Counted from the first letter of the stretch, positions 18,358 to 27,988 are shown. The stretch: 64,000 bases of DNA from Firmicutes bacterium HGW-Firmicutes-16 (GCA_002841545.1 PGZZ01000003.1:62001-126000); one strand, 5' to 3'. Numbers and translations: made by a program. Notes: generated by a model not told the origin, from the sequence alone.

Positions 18358-19500
18358 TTATAGTTCCATCCAAGAGGAGTTGTTCTTTGCGCTGCCGATA
18401 ACAGCGTGGATAAATTTAACGCCGGAAAGACCGTCCGAAACCGTGGGGAAATCTGCGCCGGAAACATCCTTGCCGTTCTTTTTGTCGATAAGCGCCGAAA
18501 TGAAGTTTCTGTATATGTTTGCAAACGCGATATAGAGTCCCTCGGGATGTCCGACGGGGATGCGGCTTGATGCTCCCGCCTTTTCTTTGATATAACCATC
18601 TCCGCGAGAGAGCATTTGGGGCGCTCCGCCCTTTGGCGTAAAGCGCAGATAGTCGGGATGCTCCTGCTGCCACTCAAGAGAGCCGAGCTCACCGAATACG
18701 CGGACAACAAGCCCATTCAAGTGACCCATTGCGATCTGCGAGCACCAGTAGGCACCGTTAACGCCGTTTTCGTATTCGACTATAATGTTGGAGTTGAGGT
18801 CAAGTGCGTGACCGTAGGTGTTTGCTGTGGCTAGAAGACGCTTGATTTTAAGCCCTGTAACATAGTGGACATAGTTCTCGATGTGAGTGCCAATATCGCC
18901 CACGCAGTTGGAAATGCCGGAATACTTCGGGTCCTTTCTCCAAACCGATAGGTTTTCCTGTGCACCCTCGACCGGCGAAAGCTCGTTTATGAGCCAATCC
19001 TGAGCATACTCGGCGCTGACGGAGGCGATTTTGCCAATCTTTCCTTCGGCGATCATCTCCTTCATTACCTTTGTCATCGTGTATCCCGTATATGTATATG
19101 TGATTCCGAAAAGAAGTCCCTTATCCTTCGCAAGTTTCACAAGCTCCTCGCCCTGCTCAATTTCGAAGCAGAGAGGCTTTTCGCAGACGACGTTGATGCC
19201 GTGAGAGAGGAATTCCTTTGCCACTTCGTAATGCAGAAAGTTGGGTGTTGCTATGGAAACAAAGTCTATACCGTCCTCTCTGGCGGATTCCTTGGCAGCC
19301 ATTTCCTTGTAGTCATCGTATACACGGGATCCATTTACGCAATAAGCCTCGGCGGTTTCAACATTATATTCGGGAATGTTGCTGAAGCAGCCGGCAACCA
19401 ACTCCGCGCGGGTGTCAAAGTTTATCGCTTTGCGGTGAACCTCGCCGATAAAGGCGTGAAGGTCACCGCCCACCATACCATATCGAATTTGTTTTGCCAT
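18358..19500 (-). CDS. Gfo/Idh/MocA-family oxidoreductase
   Basis: A 380-residue NAD(P)-dependent sugar or cyclitol dehydrogenase. The N-terminal Rossmann segment is IRYGMVGGDLHAFIGEVHR, an unusual loop with GGD in place of the common GGG. The catalytic Lys lies in NVVCEKPLCFEIE, and the C-terminal domain has DIGTHIENYVHYVTG. The ATG at 19500 has AAGGAGG upstream. It is 13 nt after the TIM-barrel isomerase gene, forming an enzyme pair often seen with CUT2 transporters that handle inositols or keto-sugars. The substrate cannot be assigned. Confidence 0.9.
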   Translation of the reverse strand: MAKQIRYGMVGGDLHAFIGEVHRKAINFDTRAELVAGCFSNIPEYNVETAEAYCVNGSRVYDDYKEMAAKESAREDGIDFVSIATPNFLHYEVAKEFLSHGINVVCEKPLCFEIEQGEELVKLAKDKGLLFGITYTYTGYTMTKVMKEMIAEGKIGKIASVSAEYAQDWLINELSPVEGAQENLSVWRKDPKYSGISNCVGDIGTHIENYVHYVTGLKIKRLLATANTYGHALDLNSNIIVEYENGVNGAYWCSQIAMGHLNGLVVRVFGELGSLEWQQEHPDYLRFTPKGGAPQMLSRGDGYIKEKAGASSRIPVGHPEGLYIAFANIYRNFISALIDKKNGKDVSGADFPTVSDGLSGVKFIHAVIGSAKNNSSWMEL

Positions 19501-19513
19501 TTTGCGCGCCTCC

Positions 19514-20506
19514 TTAGTTTGAGATAGCGTCGTCAAATTTAAAGTCGGACGCCTTAAAGTCTATTTTTTTGACAAATGCGCAGGCTTCGGTCGCGCCGTC
19601 GATGCGATCCATGCCACTGTCCTCCCATTCGACTGAGAGAGGTCCGTCATAGCCCATATCGTTGAGAACACGGATGATATCCTCGAAGTTTACGCTGCCG
19701 TGGCCGAGACTGCGGAAATTCCAGCCGCGCTTCATGCTGCCGAAGTCAATGTGCGAGCCCAGAAGACCCGTGCGCCCGTCAAGCGTGACCGCAGCATCCT
19801 TCATGTGGACGTGATAAATACGTTCGCGAAAATCGGAAAGAAAAAGATGCGGCGTCATACCCTGCCAGATGAGGTGGCTGGGGTCAAAGTTTATACCAAA
19901 TTCGGGACGATCTGCAAATTTCTCAAGCAGTTTTTTAGTGGAATAGTAGTCAAAGGCAATTTCGCCTGGATGTACTTCGAGCGCAAACTTGACGTCGTTT
20001 TTGCTGAACTCGTCCAGAATCGGAGACCACAGCCTTACGATTTCGTCAAAACCATCTTCCACCATTTGTTCAGTGGTTTGCGGGAAGGAATAGAGGTATT
20101 TCCAAATAGGCGAACCGGTAAAGCCGGTGACTATGTTAACACCGAGTTTTTTTGCGACTACCGCCGACTTCTTCATGGTTTCGATACCCCATGCTCGGAT
20201 TTCTTCGGGTTTGTTGGCACATGACGCAGGGGCAAAGTTGTTGAGACGGGGGTCAGGAGCGTCGCCGACGCACTGTCCGATAATATGTGTTGCTATCGCG
20301 CGGCAGACAAGCCCGTGCTTTTTGAGCGTATCCAACACATATTGGACATAGCTGTCGTCGCTATAGGCTTTGTCCAAGTCCAGATTGTTGCCCCAGCATG
20401 CGAGCTCAAGCCCGTCATAACCCATTTTTTTCGCCAGAGCGCACAGGTCGTCGAGCGGCAAATCTGCCCACTGACAAGTGCACAAAGTAACCAGTCTTTT
20501 ACCCAT
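19514..20506 (-). CDS. Sugar phosphate isomerase/epimerase-like TIM-barrel protein (AP endonuclease 2 family)
   Basis: A 330-residue TIM-barrel protein. Segments such as MGYDGLELACWGNNLD, FALEVHPGEIAFDYYST, GINFDPSHLIWQGM, IYHVHMKDAAV and GPLSVEWEDSGMDR carry the Glu, His and Asp residues expected to bind a metal in this family (as in IolE-type proteins). AAGGAGG lies upstream of the ATG. First gene of the operon with the Gfo/Idh/MocA enzyme and the XylFGH-like transporter. Probably isomerises or dehydrates the keto-sugar made by the oxidoreductase. Confidence 0.88.
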   Translation of the reverse strand: MGKRLVTLCTCQWADLPLDDLCALAKKMGYDGLELACWGNNLDLDKAYSDDSYVQYVLDTLKKHGLVCRAIATHIIGQCVGDAPDPRLNNFAPASCANKPEEIRAWGIETMKKSAVVAKKLGVNIVTGFTGSPIWKYLYSFPQTTEQMVEDGFDEIVRLWSPILDEFSKNDVKFALEVHPGEIAFDYYSTKKLLEKFADRPEFGINFDPSHLIWQGMTPHLFLSDFRERIYHVHMKDAAVTLDGRTGLLGSHIDFGSMKRGWNFRSLGHGSVNFEDIIRVLNDMGYDGPLSVEWEDSGMDRIDGATEACAFVKKIDFKASDFKFDDAISN

Positions 20507-20596
20507 TTAGTTTTTCCTCCTTGTAATTGTTTTTTATATTCACCCTTCTATTACACTACTTTTCATTTGACTTATGAAAGCGTATTTTGTATATTA

Positions 20597-21595
20597 CTAT
20601 TTCGAATTCCTCAATTTTACCTGATTTTCAGTATAATTGTATCTTTCACGAGGCGGTTTTTTGCTTGAAAGGTAGTTATACAGGATTTTGATTGTCAATA
20701 CGCCTTGTATATAGGGTTGCTGCGTAACGGTTGCTGAGATAACACCCTTATCCAAATATTCTCGTGTAGGTGTCGTTTCATCAACAGTAATGATTTGGAT
20801 ATTTTCATTGCTGTCGAGTACCGCTTCGACACCGCCTTTAACACCTGCGGCACCAAAATAGATTAGGTCGGGGTGGTGCTCGGATATAAGCTCTTTTGTC
20901 ACCTCATAGGAACGCGAATCATCATCGGCGTTTTCTACGCAAGCTACGATGTTCATATTTTCGTTTGTATTCACGCTGTCTGTAAAGCCGGAAATTCGGA
21001 GTTTGTGTCCTTGCATCATAAAGCTTCCGATGACTATGCCGATTTTGCCGCCTCGAGAACCCATGATGAGCTTTGCAATATCTCCGCTGAGTCCTCCGCT
21101 ATTATAGTAATCACAGCCCACGAATGCGAGCTTGTCCATTTGTATATCTGTATTGAACATAACGATCGGTATTTTCAGAGATTTTAGTTTTTCTCTAACC
21201 TCAGGTAAATCAAGCGGCATTATCGCCAGTGCGTCAACATCGTGTTCGAGAACCATATCTATAGCGCTGATTTGTTCATTGCCGTCATAGCCCTTGATTT
21301 CTTTTACAATAATGCTGAAACCGGAGCTTAGGTATTTCTGGGCTCTGTCGTGTATTCCGCGCAGAACGTCATCAAAAAACTCGTTTCCTAGCGAGTTTAT
21401 TACAACACCAATAGTCATATGTTTGCGGGATTTAATAAGTGCTTGTGCGTGTTGGTTTGGCTGATAGTTGTTCTGGGTTGCTATACTAATAATTCTGTCT
21501 GCAAGCTCTGAATTTACGTTTCCTCTTCCGTTTAGAACGCGGTCAACAGTACCTCTGCTGGTTCCCGCCAAAGCGGCAATTTCTTTTATCGTCAT
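20597..21595 (-). CDS. LacI-family transcriptional regulator
   Basis: A 332-residue repressor. The N-terminal LacI helix-turn-helix is TIKEIAALAGTSRGTVDRVL, followed by a hinge helix and a Peripla_BP ligand domain (MTIGVVINSLGNEFFDDVLR, DALAIMPLDLPEVREKLK, IPIVMFNTDI, DLIYFGAAGVKGGVEAVL). It lies 90 bp upstream of, and parallel to, the isomerase-oxidoreductase-transporter operon, so it likely controls that operon and itself. A perfect 18-bp palindrome lies 57 bp before its start. The effector is probably the sugar or a derivative. Confidence 0.93.
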   Translation of the reverse strand: MTIKEIAALAGTSRGTVDRVLNGRGNVNSELADRIISIATQNNYQPNQHAQALIKSRKHMTIGVVINSLGNEFFDDVLRGIHDRAQKYLSSGFSIIVKEIKGYDGNEQISAIDMVLEHDVDALAIMPLDLPEVREKLKSLKIPIVMFNTDIQMDKLAFVGCDYYNSGGLSGDIAKLIMGSRGGKIGIVIGSFMMQGHKLRISGFTDSVNTNENMNIVACVENADDDSRSYEVTKELISEHHPDLIYFGAAGVKGGVEAVLDSNENIQIITVDETTPTREYLDKGVISATVTQQPYIQGVLTIKILYNYLSSKKPPRERYNYTENQVKLRNSK

Positions 21596-21651
21596 TTGGT
21601 ATCCCCATAATTTGTATTGTTGAAGAGTCCCGAGTCTTTTGAGCTTAATAT

Positions 21652-21669
21652 ACTGTGCTCGAGCACAGT
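21652..21669. promoter_or_regulatory. Candidate LacI-family operator
   Basis: ACTGTGCTCGAGCACAGT is a perfect 18-bp palindrome with the central CG common in LacI-type operators. It sits 57 bp upstream of the LacI-family gene, in its likely promoter. I saw no second copy in the window. Confidence 0.6.
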
Positions 21670-21819
21670 GCTAGACTACCACAAACGTCATCAACTTGTC
21701 AATATGTATTAAATGCGGCTGGCAATATCGTCGCATATTTGTGATTTAAGCTACATTGGGTGGCGCATTTTTGTAAATCAACGTATAGGAAATAAACTTG
21801 TTTTAAATATTTGCCGTGT

Positions 21820-21855
21820 TTTAAGGCTCCCCGATAATACTCGAGGAGCCTTAAA
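21820..21855. terminator. Stem-loop between araD and the lacI-like gene
   Basis: TTTAAGGCTCC at 21820-21830 pairs perfectly with GGAGCCTTAAA at 21845-21855 with a 14-nt loop. T-runs are short, so it may be a weak terminator for the arabinose operon, whose last gene ends ~185 bp away on the minus strand. The remaining bases between 21596 and 22038 hold the regulator's promoter and no further gene. Confidence 0.5.
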
Positions 21856-22038
21856 TTGTTTAATGTAGGCTCACCTTTTTTTGATAATTCTCTACTTTTG
21901 AAGTAAGCGCTGAACCATGACAGCAACCTCACCTGCCCTTGAATATGCCTCAAACGGCCTTTTCTGTATGGTGACATGGTATTTCGCGTTGATTACCGGA
22001 ATGGGAAGCATCGGAGTTTTTGGCTGTTTGACGGGGGC

Positions 22039-22728
22039 TTACCCTTGCCCGTAATATGCGTTCTTACCATGCTTGCGGAGGTAGTGCTTGTCCAAAAGCG
22101 TCTGTTGCATTCTGTCGAGCGCGGGGTTTATCATCATGGCGTGCCAATCCATGAAGGCCACTTCTTCCATAACGACCGCATTGTGAACTGCGTTAATGGC
22201 GTCCGTGCCCCACGCGAAGGGTCCGTGGCTGTATACCACCACGCCGGGGATGGCGGCAGGGTCTTTATCCTTAAAGGTCTCAATAATGACCGTGCCGGTC
22301 TCCTTCTCGTACCTGCCGTGTATTTCTGCATAAGTCATGGGCCTAGTGCATGGGATAGCTCCGTAGAAATAGTCCGCGTGAGTGGTCCCCATTGCCGGTA
22401 TATCCATGCCCGCCTGTGCAAAGGTGGTTGCCCAGCGGGAGTGGGTGTGAACTATTCCCCCGATTGTGGGAAACGCCTTGTATAGCTCCAGATGGGTAGG
22501 CGTGTCGGATGAGGGCTTATATTTGCCCTCGACTACATTGCCGTCCAGATCGACAACGACCATATCCTCAACTGTCATCCCCTCATAAGATACTCCGGAT
22601 GGCTTAATGACCACCAGCCCGGATTCCCTGTCTATGCCGGATACATTGCCCCATGTAAAGGTTACAAGGCCATGTTTCGGTAGTAGGAGATTTGCCTCCA
22701 AGACCTGTTGTTTCAGTTTTTCAAGCAT
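22039..22728 (-). CDS. araD: L-ribulose-5-phosphate 4-epimerase
   Basis: A 229-residue class II aldolase-fold enzyme, converting L-ribulose 5-phosphate to D-xylulose 5-phosphate. Visible residues include [37 protein letters not shown], the zinc motif [15 protein letters not shown], and [16 protein letters not shown]. The end [14 protein letters not shown] is typical of AraD. Last gene of the arabinose operon, 8 bp after the kinase. Confidence 0.96.
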   Translation of the reverse strand: MLEKLKQQVLEANLLLPKHGLVTFTWGNVSGIDRESGLVVIKPSGVSYEGMTVEDMVVVDLDGNVVEGKYKPSSDTPTHLELYKAFPTIGGIVHTHSRWATTFAQAGMDIPAMGTTHADYFYGAIPCTRPMTYAEIHGRYEKETGTVIIETFKDKDPAAIPGVVVYSHGPFAWGTDAINAVHNAVVMEEVAFMDWHAMMINPALDRMQQTLLDKHYLRKHGKNAYYGQG

Positions 22729-22736
22729 ATCTTACC

Positions 22737-24305
22737 TCACATAGTTTTGACTGCTGTTCGCTCAACTTCAAAGGCGTCCTTGTATTTTTCGAGGAATACA
22801 TTGAAGCCTTCTATTTCGAAAACATCCGCGCTTAGCGTTGAATATTCAGCATCCTTGAAAACCTTGTTGTCAAGATAATCTTCTAGCGATTCGTTCTCAT
22901 CCTTCCACAACATGTACGTACACAGCAAAGCCATGCCGAAGGGGCCACCCTCGCCCGCGGTCACCATCACAGACACCGGAGCGCCGACGGCTGCCGACAG
23001 AAGCTTCTGTCCCACTACCGGAGTTTTAAAGAACCCCCCGTGACCATATAGCTTGTCAACCTGTACGTTCTCTTCCTTCGTGAGAATATCCAGACCGATT
23101 TTTAGTGTTGCAAGTGCCGACAGCAAATGAGAGCGCATGAAGTTTGCAAGGCTGAAATTGCAGTTTGGGAATCTTGCAAACACCGGCCTGCCCTCGTTCA
23201 GATCGGTGACGCCCTCGCCGGAGAAGTAGTTGTAGGAGAGCAGTCCGCCACAGTCCGCGTCGCCTTCAAGGGCTTTGTTAAAGAGCAAAGTAAAGAGAGC
23301 TCCCTTATCCTGCGGTTCGCCTATGGCATCGGCGAACTGGGAAAAAAGATTCACCCATGCGTTAATGTCCGAGGTGCAGTTGTTGCAGTGTACCATCGCA
23401 ACTGGTAAGCCTGTGGGAGTGGTAACCATATCAATCTCACGGTGTACGCCAAGATCGTGATCGGACACCAGCATTGCAAAGTCCGAAGTCCCGGCGGATA
23501 CATTGCCTGTTCTAACACGCACCGAGTTCGTCGCTACCATACCTGTTCCAGCGTCGCCCTCACAGGGCGCGACGGGAACACCGGGCTTCAATGTACCTGT
23601 TGGGTCAAGAAACAATGCGCCCGCGTCTATGAGCATTCCGCCGCTGACTCCTGCGGGCAAGACTTTCGGCAGAACATCCCGTAGCTTCCATGGGAACGGC
23701 TGATTACAAATCAGCTGGTCAAACTGCTCTACCATGCACTGATTGAAAGAAAGCCTTGCACTGTCTATTGGAAACATGCCAGAGGCTTCGCCAATGCCAA
23801 TGACCTTCTCGCCGGTGAGCTGCCAGTGGACATATCCTGCCAGTGTCGTCAGGAAAGAGATGTCTTCTACGTGCGCTTCGCCGTTTAAGATGGCCTGATA
23901 CAGGTGCGCAATGCTCCAGCGCTGGGGGATGTTGAAGCCGAACAAGGTAGATAGCTTCTCAGCTGCTTCGCCAGTGATGGTGTTGCGCCATGTGCGAAAC
24001 TCCGCAAGCTGTTTTCCATCCCGGTCGAAGGGCAGATAGCCATGCATCATTGCGGAGACACCTATTGCGCCCACGGTGGTCAGCTCCATATTGAACTTCG
24101 CTCTCACGTCACATGCAAGTTCTGCATAGCAGGCGTGAAGGCCCTTGTGAACCTCATCCATGGCGTAAGTCCATACGCCGTTAACGAAATGGTTTTCCCA
24201 CTCATAGTTGCCGGAGGCAACGGGTATGTGCCGCTCGTCCAGCAGCACGGCCTTTATTCTGGTAGAGCCCAGTTCTATTCCGATTACAGACTTTTCAAGT
24301 TCCAT
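22737..24305 (-). CDS. FGGY-family carbohydrate kinase, probable ribulokinase
   Basis: A 522-residue ATP-dependent sugar kinase. The N-terminal FGGY phosphate segment is VIGIELGSTRIKAVLLD, and the C-terminal half has RTGNVSAGTSDFAMLV and DKLYGHGGFFKTPVVGQKLL. It is placed between araA and araD, where AraB is expected, so L-ribulose is the likely substrate. The sequence resembles the xylulokinase-like FGGY branch rather than classical AraB, so it may accept D-xylulose too and cover the missing kinase for the xylose operon. Confidence 0.9.
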   Translation of the reverse strand: MELEKSVIGIELGSTRIKAVLLDERHIPVASGNYEWENHFVNGVWTYAMDEVHKGLHACYAELACDVRAKFNMELTTVGAIGVSAMMHGYLPFDRDGKQLAEFRTWRNTITGEAAEKLSTLFGFNIPQRWSIAHLYQAILNGEAHVEDISFLTTLAGYVHWQLTGEKVIGIGEASGMFPIDSARLSFNQCMVEQFDQLICNQPFPWKLRDVLPKVLPAGVSGGMLIDAGALFLDPTGTLKPGVPVAPCEGDAGTGMVATNSVRVRTGNVSAGTSDFAMLVSDHDLGVHREIDMVTTPTGLPVAMVHCNNCTSDINAWVNLFSQFADAIGEPQDKGALFTLLFNKALEGDADCGGLLSYNYFSGEGVTDLNEGRPVFARFPNCNFSLANFMRSHLLSALATLKIGLDILTKEENVQVDKLYGHGGFFKTPVVGQKLLSAAVGAPVSVMVTAGEGGPFGMALLCTYMLWKDENESLEDYLDNKVFKDAEYSTLSADVFEIEGFNVFLEKYKDAFEVERTAVKTM

Positions 24306-24314
24306 ATGTTCACC

Positions 24315-25781
24315 TTATTTCAGCTTCCAAATTAGGTCTTTTATTAGCAGATTTTCTTCCAATTTTTCAGGTGTAGTGTCCTTGCTTATATGGACGAATT
24401 CAATATCCATCATTCTTGCCCAGTCGCACATCTGTTCTGCGTTAACGTCGTAGGACAGCACCGTATGATGGGCTCCGCCCGCGGTGATCCAGCATTCAAC
24501 GCCTGTGGTCAGATCTGGCATGGCTCTCCACATCACTCTTGCGACAGGGAGATTAGGCATGGGCATGATGGGCTTTACGCACTCGATGTCCTGAACAATA
24601 AGCCGCAGTCTTCCGCCCATGTCTATAAGGCTTACAACTATGGCTTTTCCAGCCTTTCCCTCAAATACCAGACGGGCAGGGTCTTTTTCATTCATGCCAA
24701 TACCAAGACGATGGGTTTCGATGCGGGGCTTATCTGCCGCAAGCGACGGACAGACCTCCAGCATATGAGCGCCGAGGGAATACTCCTGTCCTTCAGCAAG
24801 ATGATATGTATAATCCTCCATAAATGCAGAAGAGCCGTTTCCGTTCTTGCCCATGGCTTTCATTATGGCGGTCATTGCGGAGACCTTCCAGTCGCCTTCG
24901 CCGCCGTAGCCGTAGCCCTGTGCCATAAGATGCTGTGAGGCGAGGCCGGGCAACTGCTCCATACCGTATAGATCCTGGAAGGTGTTGGAGAAGGCAATGC
25001 AGCCCTCGCGTTCCATCATCTTTCTGATGGCTGTCTCTTCCTTCGCCTGGTAGCGGATGGCATCCAAATTGTCTGTGTTGACATCATAGGCATTAAGATA
25101 CTCAGCGACTAATGCGTCAATATCAGCATCAGAGACGGCGTTCATTTCCTTGACCAGATCGCCCACGGCCCAGGTGTTTACCTGCCAGCCAAGCTTCCGC
25201 TGGACTTCAACCTTATCGCCCTCGGTGACGGCCACTTCGCGCATATTGTCGCCGAAGCGCATGACGCACATCTTTTTGGAGACTGCAACACCAACAGCGA
25301 CCTTCATCCAGTCCGAAAGGCGCTTATGCACCTTCTCATCGTTCCAGTATCCTGCGATAATCTTTCGGGGCATGCGGAGCCGCGCTCCTATGAAGCCGTG
25401 TTCTCTGTCACCGTGAGCGGCCTGATTGAGATTCATGAAGTCCATGTCGATCTCTTCGTTGGGAATCTCTTTGTTATATTGTGTGGCCAGATGGCAGTAA
25501 GGCTTCTGCAATGCCGCAAGACCGTTAATCCACATTTTAGAAGGCGAGAAAGTGTGGCACCAAGTGATAATACCGCTGCACTCATCGGAAAAGTTTGCCT
25601 CTTTGACCACATCGGTGATCTCTTTATTGGTCTTGGCTGTTACCTTGTACACCAGAGGGTAAGGCAGTACCTTGCTTAATTCTGCCGCCATTTTTTCAGC
25701 TCTGGCGGCAACTGTTTCCAAAACCTCTGAGCCATATAAAAACTGTGAGCCCACTACAAACCAAAATTCACGATTTTCCAT
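24315..25781 (-). CDS. araA: L-arabinose isomerase
   Basis: A 488-residue enzyme converting L-arabinose to L-ribulose with Mn2+. It begins ENREFWFVVGSQFLYGSEVL, with ITWCHTFSPSKMWINGL, QYNKEIPNEEIDMDFMNLNQ and HGDREHGFIGARLR in the N-terminal half, and GEGDWKVSAMTAIMKAM, AEGQEYSLGAHMLEVCP, GGAHHTVLSYD in the catalytic part. The ATG at 25781 has AGGAGGT upstream; the ORF's earlier start inside the permease tail is unlikely. It follows four transporter genes and precedes the kinase by 9 bp. Confidence 0.97.
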   Translation of the reverse strand: MENREFWFVVGSQFLYGSEVLETVAARAEKMAAELSKVLPYPLVYKVTAKTNKEITDVVKEANFSDECSGIITWCHTFSPSKMWINGLAALQKPYCHLATQYNKEIPNEEIDMDFMNLNQAAHGDREHGFIGARLRMPRKIIAGYWNDEKVHKRLSDWMKVAVGVAVSKKMCVMRFGDNMREVAVTEGDKVEVQRKLGWQVNTWAVGDLVKEMNAVSDADIDALVAEYLNAYDVNTDNLDAIRYQAKEETAIRKMMEREGCIAFSNTFQDLYGMEQLPGLASQHLMAQGYGYGGEGDWKVSAMTAIMKAMGKNGNGSSAFMEDYTYHLAEGQEYSLGAHMLEVCPSLAADKPRIETHRLGIGMNEKDPARLVFEGKAGKAIVVSLIDMGGRLRLIVQDIECVKPIMPMPNLPVARVMWRAMPDLTTGVECWITAGGAHHTVLSYDVNAEQMCDWARMMDIEFVHISKDTTPEKLEENLLIKDLIWKLK

Positions 25782-25816
25782 ACTTGACCTCCTATGATCG
25801 ATTTCGACATCAGTAA

Positions 25817-26869
25817 TCATAGCTTATTCTTGTTCTTGCGCGACAGCACGACGCTCTGGATCAAGAGGAAGAGACAGATCATGGCTGCAACTGTGATATT
25901 GGTCCACCACGCCTCATCCAGCCCCAGTGAAGATACGATGTTTTTGATAGTGCTCAGCGACAGCACACCGAAGAAGGTGCCGATGATGTTACCGACGCCG
26001 CCAGTAAGCATCGTACCGCCGATGATCGACGATGCTATTGCATTCATTTCGGCGCCGCTTGCGTGGGAGGGAGAGCCTGAGCCTACATGGAGAAAGTACA
26101 CAAAACCGCCTATACCTGCCAGCAAGCCGCAGAGAATGTGTGCAAGAAACTTTGTACGCTTGACGTTAATGCCCAGCATGTTCGCGCTTTGACTGTTGCC
26201 GCCCACCGCATAGAAATTGCGGCCGAGCTTTGTCCAGCGAAGAACCATAAAAAGCACAACCACCGTGATTATAGCGACGATGACCCCGATTTCCACATAG
26301 GCCGGCACAACAATACCAAGCTTGTTGTATGAGCCCATTCCGGGGATGTTTATTCTGGTCGATTTCAGCTTCTGGAAGCCTTCATGCACAACATTGAACT
26401 GGGTAGAGTTGACTATGGTGGTCATTCCTTTTGCGAAAAACATACCTGCAAGAGTGACTATGAAGGGCTGGACCTCAAGATAAGCAACAAGGAAACCCTG
26501 AACCAGACCGAACATGAGCCCTACAAAAAGAGCAAGAAGGATTGCGGTCAGAACGCTTCCCCCGTTAAAGTCAAGGTTGACAGCGCAGCTCATGCATACA
26601 AGGGCTGTGACGGCACCCACGGATATGTCGATGCCTCCGGAGATCATTACTATACTCATTCCGCAGGAAAGGATGATGAGCGCCGCGTTTTCGTTTAGAA
26701 TGCTAAAAAAAGTTTGTGGCTTCAAAAACCCGGAACCTAGAAATATTATTGCTGCAGCATACATTACGACGAATACCGCAAAAGTGATGTACAATAGTAT
26801 ATTAGTGTCGGAGATGCTGTGACGATTCATGAGAGGATTTCTCTCTTTTGCGCTCTTCTGTAACAGCAT
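25817..26869 (-). CDS. Sugar ABC transporter permease (YjfF-like)
   Basis: A 350-residue CUT2 permease with GGIDISVGAVTALVCMSCAV and MNAIASSIIGGTMLTGGVGN. It starts 1 nt after the stop of the other permease, with GGAGG 9 nt before the ATG at 26869. Having two different permeases after one ATPase matches the YtfQRT-YjfF arrangement (known in E. coli for galactofuranose). With araA, the kinase and araD downstream, L-arabinose, perhaps as the furanose, is the likely cargo. Confidence 0.92.
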   Translation of the reverse strand: MLLQKSAKERNPLMNRHSISDTNILLYITFAVFVVMYAAAIIFLGSGFLKPQTFFSILNENAALIILSCGMSIVMISGGIDISVGAVTALVCMSCAVNLDFNGGSVLTAILLALFVGLMFGLVQGFLVAYLEVQPFIVTLAGMFFAKGMTTIVNSTQFNVVHEGFQKLKSTRINIPGMGSYNKLGIVVPAYVEIGVIVAIITVVVLFMVLRWTKLGRNFYAVGGNSQSANMLGINVKRTKFLAHILCGLLAGIGGFVYFLHVGSGSPSHASGAEMNAIASSIIGGTMLTGGVGNIIGTFFGVLSLSTIKNIVSSLGLDEAWWTNITVAAMICLFLLIQSVVLSRKNKNKL

Positions 26870-26870
26870 A

Positions 26871-27986
26871 CTAACTCGCCTCCTTTGCAATTTTTACAGG
26901 GGCGAGCTTCTTCCATGTTTCCGTAATCTTGTCCCTGACGATCGGTGCACTCAATACCACCAAAATTATTACGACGACTGCCTTATATGCTGGTAGCGCG
27001 CTGGATACGACGTTGAATTTATATAAGGTTGTGGTAAGAAACTGTATCACGTACGCGCCTAGAATGGATGCGCCCATGTTGAATTTACCGCCGTTGAGGG
27101 CGTTGCCGCCTAGAGCGACCGCCAGAATCGCGTCCATCTCGATGTCCTTTGCAATGACGGAGTAATTTATGGTCGAGAAGCGGCTGACCTTGATAAATCC
27201 GGCGACAGCAACACACAGACCCAGTATGACAAAGGTGATGAATTTTATAAGAGCGGGATCGATACCGTTGAGTCTGGACGAATTAGCGTTAATACCGACA
27301 GACTGCGTGTAAAGGCCAAGATTGGTGAATTTCAGCACCAACGCAATCAATATCATACAGGCAACGGCGATGAATATGGGTGTCGGGATCGGGATCCCCG
27401 GGATAAAGTTTCCGTAATAGCCAAAGGAAGCGTCACTGATGATGGGTAGCTCGTTTTTGTTTATCCATGCTGCTACGGAACGACCGGCGGTAAACAGGAT
27501 AAGGGTCGCGACCATAGGCTGGATCTTGAAAATGGCGACGAGCGTTCCGTTGAATGCGCCGAACAGCATTGCGACCACGCAGCAGACCAGGAATGCAACG
27601 ATAATGGGAGCCTGAAGAACTTCCGGGCGAGAGTTGGTCCCGCACAGCACGCGGAGCATAACGCTGCCGCTGATCGCTATCGCGGAGCCGACGCTAATAT
27701 CCTGGCCGCCGGAGGCCGCCGTTACAAGCGTCATGCCTATTGCTAGGATGACAAGCTCCGAAGCGTTATCCAGTATCGTTATCAGGTAGCCGGAAAACAC
27801 CGGATTACCTAAACTGTTTTGATCAAGAGATATCGCAAAAAACGACGGGTCGGCAATTAGGTTGAATATTACAAGAATCAGCAGCGCAGCGATGGGAATG
27901 AATATCTGGTGTTTGACCAGTTTGGCTAAAAAAGAACCAATCCTTTTTGCGGCAGATTCTTGGGATGCACTTTTAAAAGAAGCCAT
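26871..27986 (-). CDS. Sugar ABC transporter permease (YtfT-like)
   Basis: A 371-residue CUT2 permease. Signature segments are AASGGQDISVGSAIAISGSV (GGQD in place of the usual GGID) and MDAILAVALGGNALNGGKFN; both features are typical of YtfT. The ATG at 27986 overlaps the end of the ATPase gene, with GGAGGT 8 nt upstream. It likely forms a heterodimeric channel with the YjfF-like permease next to it. Confidence 0.92.
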   Translation of the reverse strand: MASFKSASQESAAKRIGSFLAKLVKHQIFIPIAALLILVIFNLIADPSFFAISLDQNSLGNPVFSGYLITILDNASELVILAIGMTLVTAASGGQDISVGSAIAISGSVMLRVLCGTNSRPEVLQAPIIVAFLVCCVVAMLFGAFNGTLVAIFKIQPMVATLILFTAGRSVAAWINKNELPIISDASFGYYGNFIPGIPIPTPIFIAVACMILIALVLKFTNLGLYTQSVGINANSSRLNGIDPALIKFITFVILGLCVAVAGFIKVSRFSTINYSVIAKDIEMDAILAVALGGNALNGGKFNMGASILGAYVIQFLTTTLYKFNVVSSALPAYKAVVVIILVVLSAPIVRDKITETWKKLAPVKIAKEAS

Positions 27987-27988
27987 AA

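Noticed and set aside
20576-20596. Catabolite-responsive element (TGAAAGCG half-site) before the isomerase operon
   Set aside because: Only the left half fits the cre consensus; the right half lacks the expected CA end.
21893-22038. Apparent coding remnant downstream of araD on the minus strand
   Set aside because: A first reading seemed to continue as protein, but recounting bases at the line breaks showed frame breaks and stops; no support for a gene.
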